From Sphingomonas sp. SORGH_AS_0879 (lineage in GTDB: Bacteria > Pseudomonadota > Alphaproteobacteria > Sphingomonadales > Sphingomonadaceae): a DNA stretch of 64,000 nucleotides. Below the pieces are notes generated by a model. The model worked only from the letters and a program-made list of their open reading frames with translations, made no database searches and was not told where the DNA came from. Shown piece by piece: positions 1-7,760 of the stretch (position 1 is the first letter of the stretch; each line of letters starts with the position of its first letter). A program made the position numbers and the translations under genes. Location: contig NZ_JAUTBJ010000002.1 in NCBI RefSeq assembly GCF_030819175.1, forward strand, positions 2,937,001-3,001,000, in the 5' to 3' direction.

Positions 1-86
1 ATGCGCGCCGCCATGCCAGCGTGCTGAAGGATTTCGCACCGCTCGCCGGTCGCGACCTGCGCGCGACGCTCAGCTTCAGGCTCTGA
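1..86 (+). CDS. C-terminal fragment of an upstream gene, possibly an outer-membrane protein
   Basis: An open frame runs in from the left edge (codons in phase with position 3) and stops at TGA 84-86. Its last residues read DLRATLSFRL. The alternating polar/hydrophobic end fits the last beta-strand of a TonB-type or other beta-barrel protein, but only about 27 residues are visible, so the family is a guess. A strong hairpin follows the stop, which supports a real gene end here. Confidence 0.35.
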   Translation, partial: ARRHASVLKDFAPLAGRDLRATLSFRL

Positions 87-97
87 CGCCATACCGT

Positions 98-123
98 GTC
101 GCCCCGGTTCCGGCCGGGGCGAC
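98..123 (+). terminator. Stem-loop after the left-edge gene
   Basis: A perfect 10-bp inverted repeat, GTCGCCCCGG at 98-107 and CCGGGGCGAC at 114-123, with a 6-nt loop, starts 11 nt after the stop at 86. No T-run follows, so it would be a weak intrinsic terminator or an RNA 3'-end stabiliser. Its position between two rightward genes supports a transcript boundary. Confidence 0.5.
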
Positions 124-184
124 ATCGATCCGCTTGCGCAACAAGTGATCGATGCTAGCTTCGCCCCATATTTCGACAGGGGGA

Positions 185-727
185 ATGACGATGGCATGGT
201 GGCAATGGACGGCGGCGGCGTTGCTGGCGGGATACGCAGGCGAGGCCTCGGCCAAGGATAGCGCCCCCTGCCCCAAGGACCTGATCTGCGCCAGCGCGCC
301 CGAGACGGTGGGCGGCGCGATGATCCGCGCGGGCTATCAGGGGCTGGTCGACACCGATAACGAGGGCGATCCGATGATCGTCAGCTCGGCGGCGGGATAC
401 AAGTTCAACATCCTGTTCTACGACTGCGAAGCGCATAAGGAATGCGCCTCGCTGCAATTCTCGATGCGGCTGACCCCGTCCAAGCCGCGCGACTTGGCCT
501 TCGTCAACAAATGGAACAGCGAGAAGCGCTTCGCGCAGATGGCGCTGACCAAGGACGGCGACCTGCGGATAACCCATGACCTGACGACGATCGGCGGTGT
601 CACGCGCGTGAATTTCACCGATACGGTTGAATGGTGGTCGACTTTGTTGGGGGCGGTTGACGCGTTTCTGGACGCCAACCCCTCGACCGGTCCCGCCGCA
701 CCGCCGCCCGGCAAACCCCTCTCCTGA
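185..727 (+). CDS. YbjN-domain periplasmic/secreted protein
   Basis: A 180-aa protein starting at ATG 185, after a GGGGGA ribosome site; an in-frame ATG at 191 is possible. The N-terminus (about residues 1-24, WWQWTAAALLAGYAGEASA) reads as a Sec signal peptide with cleavage near ASA. The rest has the YbjN pattern: a short alpha/beta domain with GYQGLVDTDNEGDPMI and a late FVNKWNSEKRFAQ segment. In enterobacteria YbjN is a conserved regulator-like protein without a known enzymatic activity; sphingomonad secreted forms are uncharacterised. Two cysteines in YDCEAHKEC could form a disulfide. It stands alone between two hairpins, so it is probably monocistronic. Confidence 0.7.
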   Translation: MTMAWWQWTAAALLAGYAGEASAKDSAPCPKDLICASAPETVGGAMIRAGYQGLVDTDNEGDPMIVSSAAGYKFNILFYDCEAHKECASLQFSMRLTPSKPRDLAFVNKWNSEKRFAQMALTKDGDLRITHDLTTIGGVTRVNFTDTVEWWSTLLGAVDAFLDANPSTGPAAPPPGKPLS

Positions 728-733
728 CCCCAT

Positions 734-758
734 GCCGGGGGTGGACAAAGCCCCCGGC
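734..758 (+). terminator. Stem-loop after the YbjN gene
   Basis: A perfect 8-bp stem, GCCGGGGG at 734-741 and CCCCCGGC at 751-758, with a 9-nt loop lies 7 nt after the YbjN stop and 34 nt before the next start. There is no U-tract. Inferred to be a partial terminator or processing hairpin. Confidence 0.45.
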
Positions 759-792
759 CTTCGGGAGAAGCGGGACATAAGGAGAGATACCG

Positions 793-1977
793 ATGTCCCG
801 AATGGGCAAGTTCGACTGGGCGGACCCGTTTCTGCTCGACGACCAACTGACCGATGACGAGCGGATGATCCGCGACACCGCGCGCGCCTATGCCGACGAT
901 CGGCTGGCCCCGCGCATTATCGACGCCTTCGCCAACGAACATACCGATCCCGAAATCTTCCGCGAGATGGGCGAACTGGGGCTGTTGGGGCCGACCATCC
1001 CGGAGGAATATGGCGGAGTCGGCGCATCCTATGTCGCTTACGGCCTGATCGCACGCGAGGTGGAGCGGATCGACAGCGGCTATCGCTCGATGATGAGCGT
1101 GCAGTCCAGCCTGGTGATGTATCCGATCCACGCTTACGGCTCGGACGCGCAGAAGAGCCGCTACCTCCCCAGGCTGGCGAGCGGCGAGTGGATCGGCTGT
1201 TTCGGGCTGACCGAACCCGATGCGGGCTCCGACCCCGGCGGGATGCGCACGACCGCGAAGAAGGTCGAGGGCGGTTATGTCCTGTCGGGGGCCAAGACCT
1301 GGATTTCCAACTCGCCCATCGCCGATGTCTTCGTCATCTGGGCCAAGTCGGACGCGCATGGCGGCGCGATCCGGGGCTTCGTGCTGGAAAAGGGCATGAA
1401 GGGGCTGTCCGCGCCCAAGATCCAGAACAAGCTGTCCCTGCGCGCCTCGATCACCGGCATGGTGATGATGGACGAGGTGGCGGTGGGCGAGGAGGCGCTG
1501 CTGCCCCATGTCGAGGGGTTGAAGGGCCCGTTCGGCTGTCTCAACCGTGCGCGTTACGGCATCAGTTGGGGCGCGATGGGGGCGGCGGAATTCTGTTTCC
1601 ATGCCGCGCGCCAATATGGCCTCGACCGCAAGCAGTTCGGGCGACCGCTGGCGGCGACGCAGCTTTTCCAGAAGAAGCTGGCCGACATGGAAACCGAGAT
1701 CGCGCTGGGCCTCCAGGCGTCCCTTCGTGTCGGGCGGCTGATGGACGAAGGCCGGTTCGCGCCCGAGATGATCTCGATCGTCAAGCGCAACAATGTCGGC
1801 AAGGCGCTGGATATCGCGCGGGTATCGCGCGACATGCATGGCGGCAACGGTATTTCGGGGGAATATCAGGTGATGCGTCACCTGATGAACCTGGAGACGG
1901 TCAATACCTATGAAGGCGCGCACGACGTCCACGCACTGATCCTGGGCCGCGCCATCACCGGGATCGCGGCATTTTGA
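793..1977 (+). CDS. gcdH: Glutaryl-CoA dehydrogenase (acyl-CoA dehydrogenase family)
   Basis: 394 aa, the usual length for the family. It oxidatively decarboxylates glutaryl-CoA to crotonyl-CoA in lysine/tryptophan breakdown, using FAD and passing electrons to electron-transfer flavoprotein. Visible landmarks in order: the N-terminal helical domain ([16 protein letters not shown]), the FAD/substrate beta-domain signature [33 protein letters not shown] typical of the glutaryl branch, and the C-terminal [14 protein letters not shown] stretch whose Glu is the catalytic base. SD-like GGAGAGA lies about 6 nt upstream of ATG 793. The following CoA-transferase gene would feed it glutaryl-CoA. Confidence 0.9.
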   Translation: MSRMGKFDWADPFLLDDQLTDDERMIRDTARAYADDRLAPRIIDAFANEHTDPEIFREMGELGLLGPTIPEEYGGVGASYVAYGLIAREVERIDSGYRSMMSVQSSLVMYPIHAYGSDAQKSRYLPRLASGEWIGCFGLTEPDAGSDPGGMRTTAKKVEGGYVLSGAKTWISNSPIADVFVIWAKSDAHGGAIRGFVLEKGMKGLSAPKIQNKLSLRASITGMVMMDEVAVGEEALLPHVEGLKGPFGCLNRARYGISWGAMGAAEFCFHAARQYGLDRKQFGRPLAATQLFQKKLADMETEIALGLQASLRVGRLMDEGRFAPEMISIVKRNNVGKALDIARVSRDMHGGNGISGEYQVMRHLMNLETVNTYEGAHDVHALILGRAITGIAAF

Positions 1978-1990
1978 TGCAGACCCAATT

Positions 1991-2113
1991 CCTCCCCATC
2001 TCCGATGGGGAGGGGGACCGCGGCCGAAGGCCGTGGTGGAGGGGCATGGCCGGTCCGTCCCGCCCCTCCACCATCCTTCGGATGGTCCCCCTCCCCAAGC
2101 AAGCTTGGGGAGG
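1991..2113. repeat. Multi-hairpin intergenic palindromic element
   Basis: The spacer between gcdH and the CoA-transferase gene is almost entirely nested inverted repeats: 10 bp (1991-2000/2004-2013), 5 bp (2021-2025/2029-2033), 11 bp (2035-2045/2062-2072), 6 bp (2071-2076/2080-2085) and 11 bp (2090-2100/2103-2113). The 10-bp and final 11-bp stems both start with CCTCCCCA, so the element is itself built from related pieces. The last stem contains the GGGGAGG ribosome site for the gene at 2120, so folding could affect its translation. It resembles the mosaic palindromic repeats common between genes of sphingomonads and caulobacters. Confidence 0.6.
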
Positions 2114-2119
2114 ATTGAA

Positions 2120-3244
2120 GTGGTAAAACCCGCCCCCCTCGCCGGCCTGAAGGTCGTGGAACTCGCCCGCATCCTTGCCGGTCCCTGGGCCGGGCAGGTG
2201 CTGGCCGATCTCGGCGCGGAGGTCGTCAAGGTCGAGAGCCCGGAGGGCGACGACACCCGCCGCTGGGGCCCGCCCTTCATCGACAATCCGGATGGCAGCC
2301 GCGACGCCGCCTATTTCCACGCGGCCAATCGCGGCAAGACCTCCATCGTCGCGAACTTCGCCACTCCCGAGGGGCAGGCGACGGTCCGCGTCCTGGCCGC
2401 CGATGCCGATGTGGTGATCGAGAATTTCAAGCTGGGCGGCCTCGCCCGCTACGGCCTTGGTTACGACAGCCTGTCGGCGATCAACCCGCGCCTCGTCTAT
2501 TGCTCGATCACCGGCTTCGGCCAGGACGGTCCCTATGCGGCACGGGCGGGATACGACTTCATCGTCCAGGGGATGAGCGGCATCATGGACCTGACCGGCG
2601 AGCCGACGGGCGCGCCGCTGAAGATCGGCGTCGCGCTCGCCGACATCATGACCGGGCTCTACGCGGTCATCGCGATCCAGGCCGCGCTCCACATGCGTGA
2701 GCGGACCGGGCGGGGGCAGCGGATCGACATGGCGCTGCTCGACACGATGACCGGGGTGCTCGCGAACCAGGCGATGAACTATCTCGCCTCCGGGGTGACG
2801 CCGACCCGGCTGGGCAACGCGCATCCCAATATCGTGCCCTATGCCGCCTTTCCCGCGAGCAACGGCTGGTTCATCCTAGCGGTCGGCAATGATGCGCAAT
2901 TCCGGCGCTTCGCTGCGATCGTCGGGATCGACGGGGACGATCCGCGCTTCGCCACCAACGCGCTGCGTTGCGAGCACCGCGCCGCGCTGACGCCGATCAT
3001 CGAAGCCGCGACCGCGCGCTGGCGGCGTGACGATCTGCTCGCCGCGCTAGAGGCGGCGGGCGTCCCGGCGGGGCCGATCAATACGGTGGAACAGGCCTTT
3101 GCCGATCCGCAAGTCCTCGCGCGCGGTCTCGCCATCCGGCCCGAGCGGCCGGACGGATCGACCGTCCCCGGTGTGCGCACACCGATCCGCTTCTCCGACG
3201 CCGACCTGTCGCTCGACCGCGCCGCGCCGATGCTGGGTCGGTAG
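2120..3244 (+). CDS. CaiB/BaiF family CoA-transferase (formyl-CoA transferase fold)
   Basis: 374 aa from GTG 2120, chosen because GGGGAGG sits 7 nt upstream and the family's start motif (LAGLKVVELARILAGPWAGQ) follows at once; an open frame extends back to 2033 but its extra residues lie in a repeat element and look non-coding. Class III CoA-transferases move CoA between carboxylic acids. The Asp expected to carry the acyl-enzyme link lies in the GMSGIMDLTGEP region (about residue 160). Next to gcdH, the likely reaction is activation of glutarate to glutaryl-CoA with succinyl-CoA or acetyl-CoA as donor, as in SUGCT-type enzymes. The substrate is inferred from the neighbour, not from the sequence. 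Confidence 0.82.
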   Translation: MVKPAPLAGLKVVELARILAGPWAGQVLADLGAEVVKVESPEGDDTRRWGPPFIDNPDGSRDAAYFHAANRGKTSIVANFATPEGQATVRVLAADADVVIENFKLGGLARYGLGYDSLSAINPRLVYCSITGFGQDGPYAARAGYDFIVQGMSGIMDLTGEPTGAPLKIGVALADIMTGLYAVIAIQAALHMRERTGRGQRIDMALLDTMTGVLANQAMNYLASGVTPTRLGNAHPNIVPYAAFPASNGWFILAVGNDAQFRRFAAIVGIDGDDPRFATNALRCEHRAALTPIIEAATARWRRDDLLAALEAAGVPAGPINTVEQAFADPQVLARGLAIRPERPDGSTVPGVRTPIRFSDADLSLDRAAPMLGR

Positions 3245-3280
3245 CCGTCCGCCGCGCTATCCGCTAAACCCGCGCCCGCG

Positions 3281-3838
3281 ATGACCAGCCTGACCGTCAA
3301 CAACCAGCCCGTCCGCTATCGCCTGCCGCCCGACACGCCCTTGCTGTGGGCGTTGCGCGATGCGTCCAATCTGACGGGCACCAAATATGGCTGTGGCACC
3401 GGCGATTGCGGCGCATGCACGGTCGATGTCGACGGACGCGCGGTGCGCAGTTGCCAGGTCCCGATCGGGCGGATCGAGGGCAGCGTCGTCACCACCATCG
3501 AGGGGCTGTCGCGCGACCGATCGCATCCCGTCCAGCAGGCGTTCCTGGCGGCCAATGTCGGCCAGTGCGGCTATTGCATACCCGGCATGGTGATGGCCGC
3601 CGCCACGCTGATCCAGCGCAACCCCGACCCCTCGGAAGAGGTGATCCGCTCGAGCATCACCAATATCTGCCGCTGCGGCATCTATCCCCGGCTGGTCGAG
3701 GCGATCCAGCGCGCCGCCCGGGCCGCGCGCGGCGAGGAGACGATTCCCGCCGCTCCCCTGCCCGGCACCGATCCCGCCGATGCCGCCCGCGCCGTCCCCG
3801 CACTGGTCCCGGGCCAGGGCCCGCGCGAAGAACCATGA
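3281..3838 (+). CDS. [2Fe-2S]-binding small subunit of a xanthine-oxidase-type hydroxylase (IorA-like)
   Basis: 185 aa. An N-terminal plant-type ferredoxin domain with cluster ligands in CGTGDCGACTV plus the later Cys in VRSCQV is followed by the helical [2Fe-2S] domain with CGYC (about residue 97) and CRC (about residue 130). Such subunits pass electrons from a molybdopterin subunit, for example in isoquinoline 1-oxidoreductase or aldehyde dehydrogenases. The oddity is that no molybdenum subunit lies next to it: the flanks are a CoA-transferase and an RcnB-like gene. The tail after residue 150 is Ala/Pro-rich. It may work with a partner encoded elsewhere or be a leftover. Confidence 0.8.
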   Translation: MTSLTVNNQPVRYRLPPDTPLLWALRDASNLTGTKYGCGTGDCGACTVDVDGRAVRSCQVPIGRIEGSVVTTIEGLSRDRSHPVQQAFLAANVGQCGYCIPGMVMAAATLIQRNPDPSEEVIRSSITNICRCGIYPRLVEAIQRAARAARGEETIPAAPLPGTDPADAARAVPALVPGQGPREEP

Positions 3839-3961
3839 GGACCGCTACCCAATTCTTTCGCCAAGCTGACAAAGGGGTTCAGCATCCGCTCAACGCGGAT
3901 GGGGCAGAGTTCGTCCTATGATCGGGGTCGGCTCGTGCGCCGACACATGGGGTTGAGGACG

Positions 3962-4894
3962 ATGAACAGGCGTTGGATGGCGGCACTGCTGGCGGCGACG
4001 GCGATGGTTGCGGGTGCAATGCCCGCCATGGCGGCGGCGCAGCAAATGATCGATCAGGGTCCACGCGGTCGGCCCGAAGGCGGACCGAGGCCCGGTGGCC
4101 CCGGCGGCCCTGCCGGTCGTCTGCAACGCAGCGAAGGCCGCCCGATCTTCCACAATCGCGAGAACTTTCCGGAGAACCGCCCCGCCTTCCGCCCCGACCA
4201 TGCGGAGGCACCGCGCGCCCCTCAACCCGGGCCCCAACCGGTCGCACCTCCCAGGCCAAGCGATCGTGGCGACTGGGGCAATCGCGGCGGTTTCGCAGGC
4301 GGCCCCCGTCCCGGCCCCGCGCCGGACCAGACCCGCCCCGATCGCGGCCCCGGCGGCGTGCGGATCGATCGCGGCGGCTGGCGCGACGACCGTGGCCCGC
4401 GATGGGGTGTTCCGGGGGGCGGTCCGGGGGCCGGTCCGGCCCGCGATCCGGGACAGGACCAGCGCTGGCGCGACCAACAACGTCGCCAGCGCGAGGACCG
4501 CGATCGCTGGCAGCGCAGCTATGGCGACTGGCGCGATCATTCCGACCAAGCCTATGGCTTTGCCGAGCGGCGCGCCTGGGCGGAACAGTGGAATCGCGGC
4601 TGGCGCCGCGACCGTCGCTATGACTGGATGCAATGGCGATCGCTGAACCGGGGCGCCTATCACCTGCCCCGCTATTACTCGCCTTTCCGCGACTATGATT
4701 ATCAGCGTTTTTCCAGCGGGGTGATCATCGACCCGGTTTTCTTCGGCCAAAGCTATTGGCTGGACGATCCCTATGCCTATCGCCTGCCGCCCGCCTATGG
4801 CTCCTATCGCTGGGTCCGTTACTATAACGACGCGATCCTGGTCGACCTGCGCAGCGGGCTGGTCGTCGACGTGGTGTACGACATCTTCTGGTGA
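3962..4894 (+). CDS. RcnB-like periplasmic protein with long Arg/Pro/Gly-rich linker
   Basis: 310 aa from ATG 3962; the open frame extends upstream but a clear signal peptide (RRWMAALLAATAMVAGAMPAMA, about residues 3-24) begins here. Residues about 25-190 are low-complexity (Arg, Gly, Pro, Asp). The C-terminal 100 residues are Tyr/Trp-rich and end in YRWVRYYNDAILVDLRSGLV, the pattern of the RcnB (Ni/Co homeostasis) domain. In E. coli RcnB tunes nickel/cobalt efflux by RcnA; no efflux gene is adjacent, so metal specificity is unknown. The linker may contact cell wall or anionic polymers (speculative). Confidence 0.68.
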   Translation: MNRRWMAALLAATAMVAGAMPAMAAAQQMIDQGPRGRPEGGPRPGGPGGPAGRLQRSEGRPIFHNRENFPENRPAFRPDHAEAPRAPQPGPQPVAPPRPSDRGDWGNRGGFAGGPRPGPAPDQTRPDRGPGGVRIDRGGWRDDRGPRWGVPGGGPGAGPARDPGQDQRWRDQQRRQREDRDRWQRSYGDWRDHSDQAYGFAERRAWAEQWNRGWRRDRRYDWMQWRSLNRGAYHLPRYYSPFRDYDYQRFSSGVIIDPVFFGQSYWLDDPYAYRLPPAYGSYRWVRYYNDAILVDLRSGLVVDVVYDIFW

Positions 4895-4966
4895 TGGCGT
4901 GTGGGAGGGGGATCGGCGCGCCCCTCCCCCTTGCCTTTGTCCGCGCATCGTCGCACACCCCGTTCC

Positions 4967-5653
4967 ATGTCGTTCTTCTCGAGGAAGCCCAAGGGCAACC
5001 CCGCCGCCTCCCCCTTGCGCGCGCAGTTCGGGGTGAGTGTCGCTCAGCATCTCGATGCCAATCCCGCGGTCACCCGCGTGACGACCGATACGGCGCAAAT
5101 CTATTACCAGCCCGACTTTCTGACGCCCGATCAGTGCGATAAGCTGATGGCGATGATCGATTCCAATCGGCGCCCCTCGACGCTGTTGTCCGATCGGCCC
5201 GATTACGGCTTCCGCACCTCGGAAAGCTGCGACATGGCGCGCTGGTCGCCGGATGTTCAGCCGATCGACGAGTCGATCGCCGCGCTGCTCGGCATTTCCC
5301 CCGAACAGGGCGAGACGATGCAGGGACAGCGCTATGCCCCCGGCCAGCAGTTCCGCGCGCACCATGATTATTTCCACGAAAGCGAAAGCTATTGGGAAAA
5401 GGTGCGCGTCCATGGCGGACAGCGGACCTGGACCGCGATGATCTATCTCAACGACGTGCCCGAAGGCGGCGCGACCTGGTTTCCCCAGGCGGGCATCCGC
5501 GTAGCCCCGCGCCGGGGCCTGCTGCTCGCCTGGAACAATATGAAGCTGGACGGCAGCCCCAATGAGATGACCCTTCACGAAGGGATGCCGGTGGTCGAGG
5601 GCACCAAATACGTCATCACCAAATGGTTTCGCGAAGGAAACTGGGTCAGCTGA
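4967..5653 (+). CDS. 2OG-Fe(II) oxygenase, prolyl 4-hydroxylase type
   Basis: 228 aa from ATG 4967; the preceding in-frame residues are not family-like. The C-terminal double-stranded beta-helix carries the iron ligands: HxD in FRAHHDYF (about residues 127-132) and the distal His in TLHEGMPV, followed by the 2-oxoglutarate-binding basic residue in KYVITKWFRE. The segment RTSESCDMARW is typical of procollagen-prolyl-hydroxylase-like bacterial proteins. Substrate unknown, probably a peptidyl proline. Single gene between an RcnB-like gene and recJ. Confidence 0.8.
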   Translation: MSFFSRKPKGNPAASPLRAQFGVSVAQHLDANPAVTRVTTDTAQIYYQPDFLTPDQCDKLMAMIDSNRRPSTLLSDRPDYGFRTSESCDMARWSPDVQPIDESIAALLGISPEQGETMQGQRYAPGQQFRAHHDYFHESESYWEKVRVHGGQRTWTAMIYLNDVPEGGATWFPQAGIRVAPRRGLLLAWNNMKLDGSPNEMTLHEGMPVVEGTKYVITKWFREGNWVS

Positions 5654-5746
5654 CGGCCGCCGCCCGGCGCGGCCTCCCCCCTTGTCGCGACTCTACCCCG
5701 CATGGCATGGCGTTCGCGTGACGTTCCCGCATTTCGTGATCCGCCC

Positions 5747-7501
5747 ATGACCGAGGTTCTCGGCATCGCCCAATCGATCCTGGGCCAGCCCTGGCGCTGG
5801 CGTGCGCTCGCCGCCGATGCGCGCGACGGCATGGGGCATGACGATCTGGTCGCGCAGCTTCTTCTTGCGCGCGGCTGCCCCCCCGATGCGGTCGAGGCGC
5901 ACCGCACGCCCTCGATCCGGGGGTTCATGCCCGACCCCTCGATCTTCCGCGACATGGACCGCGCCGCCCAGCGGCTCGCCGATGCGGTGATCGCGCGTGA
6001 GGCGGTGGCGATCTTCGGCGATTATGACGTGGACGGTGCGACCTCGGCCGCGGTGATGGTCCGGCTGCTCCGCGACCTCGGGCTGTCTCCGCGCGCCTAT
6101 ATCCCCGACCGGATGACCGAGGGCTATGGCCCGACCGAGGCCGCGCTGCTGCGATTGCAGGCGGAGGGGGCGACGCTGATCGTCACCGTGGATTGCGGCG
6201 CGCAGGCCTTCGAGCCGCTGGCCGCCGCCCATGCCGCCGGGATCGAGGTGATGGTGGTCGATCACCATAAATGCGCCACCGAACTGCCCCTCGCCCATGC
6301 GGTGGTGAACCCCAATCGGCTGGACGAGGCGGAGGGGGCCGCGCACGGCCATCTCGCGGCGGTGGGCGTGTGCTTCCTGCTGGGTGCGGCGCTGATCCGG
6401 ACGCTGCGGACACGCGGCTTCTTCGCCGACCGGGCCGAGCCCCGGCTGCTCGACCTGCTCGATCTGGTGGCGCTGGGCACGGTGGCGGACGTCGCCCCCT
6501 TGCGGGGCCTCAACCGTGCCTTCGTGGCGCAGGGGCTGAAGGTCATGGCGCAGCGGCGCAATATCGGCCTGGCCGCGCTGACCGAGGCGGCCCGGCTGAC
6601 CCGCGCGCCGACCTGCACCGATCTGGGCTTTGCGCTCGGTCCCCGCATCAATGCGGGCGGGCGCGTCGGGCGGGCCGATCTGGGCGTAAGGCTGCTGACC
6701 ACCGACGACCCGGCCGAAGCGCGCGCGATCGCGGAGGAACTCAACCATTTCAACGACGAACGCCGCGCGATCGAGGCGGGGGTACAAGCCATCGCGGAAA
6801 CCGGCGTCGATCGCGTCCGTCAGGTCGCCATCGTGTCGGGCGAAGGCTGGCATCCCGGCGTCATCGGCATCGTCGCCGGGCGGCTGAAGGAAAAGCTCGA
6901 CCGCCCCGCCATCGTCATCGCGGTGGACGAGAACGGCATCGGCAAGGGCTCGGGCCGCTCGATCAGCGGCGTCGACCTAGGCGCGGCGATCCTGGCGGCC
7001 AAGGAACACGGCCTGCTGATCGCGGGCGGCGGCCATGCGATGGCGGCGGGCTTGACGGTCGAGGCGGGACGGATCGCCGAACTCGCCGATTTCCTGGAAG
7101 ACCGCCTCGCCGCCGCCGTCGTACAGGCCAGCGCCGGTCGCGCGCTGCTGCTCGACGCCGTGCTGGCACCCGGCGGCGTGAACCCCGCGCTGGTGGGTGC
7201 GATGGAGGCCGGTGGGCCCTATGGCATGGGCTGGCCCGCCCCCCGCGTGGCGGCGGGCCCCTTCCGGGTCATCCGCGCCGATCTGGTCGGCACCAACCAT
7301 GTCCGCGCGATCGTGGCGGGCCCCGACGGGCGCAGCCTGAAAGCCATGGCCTTCCGCCACGCCGACACGGCACTCGGCCAAGCCCTCCTGGGTGCGGGCA
7401 GCACCCGCCGCCTCTGGCTGGCCGGACGTGCCAAAGTGGATGACTGGTCGGGCCGCGACGTCGCCGAACTCCATGTCGAGGACGCCGCCTGGGCTGATTG
7501 A
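5747..7501 (+). CDS. recJ: Single-stranded-DNA-specific 5'-3' exonuclease RecJ
   Basis: 584 aa from ATG 5747 (TEVLGIAQSILGQPWRWR); an in-frame ATG at 5702 would add 15 unconserved residues. RecJ degrades ssDNA 5' to 3' in recombinational repair, mismatch repair and fork restart. Visible: DHH phosphoesterase motifs AIFGDYDVDGATSA (about residues 89-103), VTVDCG, and VVDHHK (about residues 169-174) which coordinate Mn2+, then the DHHA1 domain with GRSISGVDLG and AGGGHAMAAG in the second half. Length matches the family. It is the last gene before the tRNA-Glu integration site. Confidence 0.93.
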   Translation: MTEVLGIAQSILGQPWRWRALAADARDGMGHDDLVAQLLLARGCPPDAVEAHRTPSIRGFMPDPSIFRDMDRAAQRLADAVIAREAVAIFGDYDVDGATSAAVMVRLLRDLGLSPRAYIPDRMTEGYGPTEAALLRLQAEGATLIVTVDCGAQAFEPLAAAHAAGIEVMVVDHHKCATELPLAHAVVNPNRLDEAEGAAHGHLAAVGVCFLLGAALIRTLRTRGFFADRAEPRLLDLLDLVALGTVADVAPLRGLNRAFVAQGLKVMAQRRNIGLAALTEAARLTRAPTCTDLGFALGPRINAGGRVGRADLGVRLLTTDDPAEARAIAEELNHFNDERRAIEAGVQAIAETGVDRVRQVAIVSGEGWHPGVIGIVAGRLKEKLDRPAIVIAVDENGIGKGSGRSISGVDLGAAILAAKEHGLLIAGGGHAMAAGLTVEAGRIAELADFLEDRLAAAVVQASAGRALLLDAVLAPGGVNPALVGAMEAGGPYGMGWPAPRVAAGPFRVIRADLVGTNHVRAIVAGPDGRSLKAMAFRHADTALGQALLGAGSTRRLWLAGRAKVDDWSGRDVAELHVEDAAWAD

Positions 7502-7522
7502 AACGGAATTGAAAACAAGCCC

Positions 7523-7550
7523 TTGACCGTTCCTACCCCCTCCCTTAGAG
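7523..7550 (+). promoter_or_regulatory. Probable sigma-70 promoter of tRNA-Glu
   Basis: TTGACC at 7523-7528 and TTAGAG at 7545-7550 are separated by 16 bp, placing initiation about 14 nt before the tRNA 5' end at 7571. The -35 is strong and the -10 weak. Confidence 0.5.
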
Positions 7551-7570
7551 GCCCCTCCACGCCACCCGGC

Positions 7571-7645
7571 GGCCCCTTCGTCTAGCGGTTAGGACGCGGC
7601 CCTTTCACGGCTGAAACACGGGTTCGATTCCCGTAGGGGTCACCA
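7571..7645 (+). tRNA. tRNA-Glu (anticodon TTC), CCA encoded
   Basis: 75 nt folding as a standard cloverleaf: acceptor GGCCCCT pairs with AGGGGTC (one G-T), D-arm with AGCGGTTAGGA, anticodon loop CTTTCAC with TTC at 7604-7606, T-arm CGGGTTCGATTCCCG, discriminator A and encoded CCA at 7643-7645. The 3' half is the likely attachment site of the element whose integrase begins 88 nt downstream. I did not find a second copy of the 3' end in this window. Confidence 0.97.
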
Positions 7646-7680
7646 TTTCCCGACCTTTTTGGCGGAAATTGGCGGATTTA

Positions 7681-7760
7681 GGTACAATCTATCGACGCTC
7701 AGCCCACCCGGTGGTACAAAAGGGTGGTACAAATGAGGGTTCGAGTGGCTGGGTTGTACC
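7681..7760. repeat. Four copies of GGTACAA beside the attachment site
   Basis: GGTACAA occurs at 7681-7687, 7713-7719 and 7726-7732 on the + strand and inverted (TTGTACC) at 7754-7760, between the tRNA end and the first codons of the integrase gene. Clustered short repeats next to an integrase gene fit arm-type recombinase sites or an autoregulatory operator. The function is inferred from position. Confidence 0.5.

Noticed and set aside
418..2286. 622-codon open frame on the minus strand
   Set aside because: It lies antisense over the YbjN gene, gcdH and the start of the CoA-transferase gene, is Arg/His/Pro-rich and has no recognisable domain; a GC-rich shadow frame.
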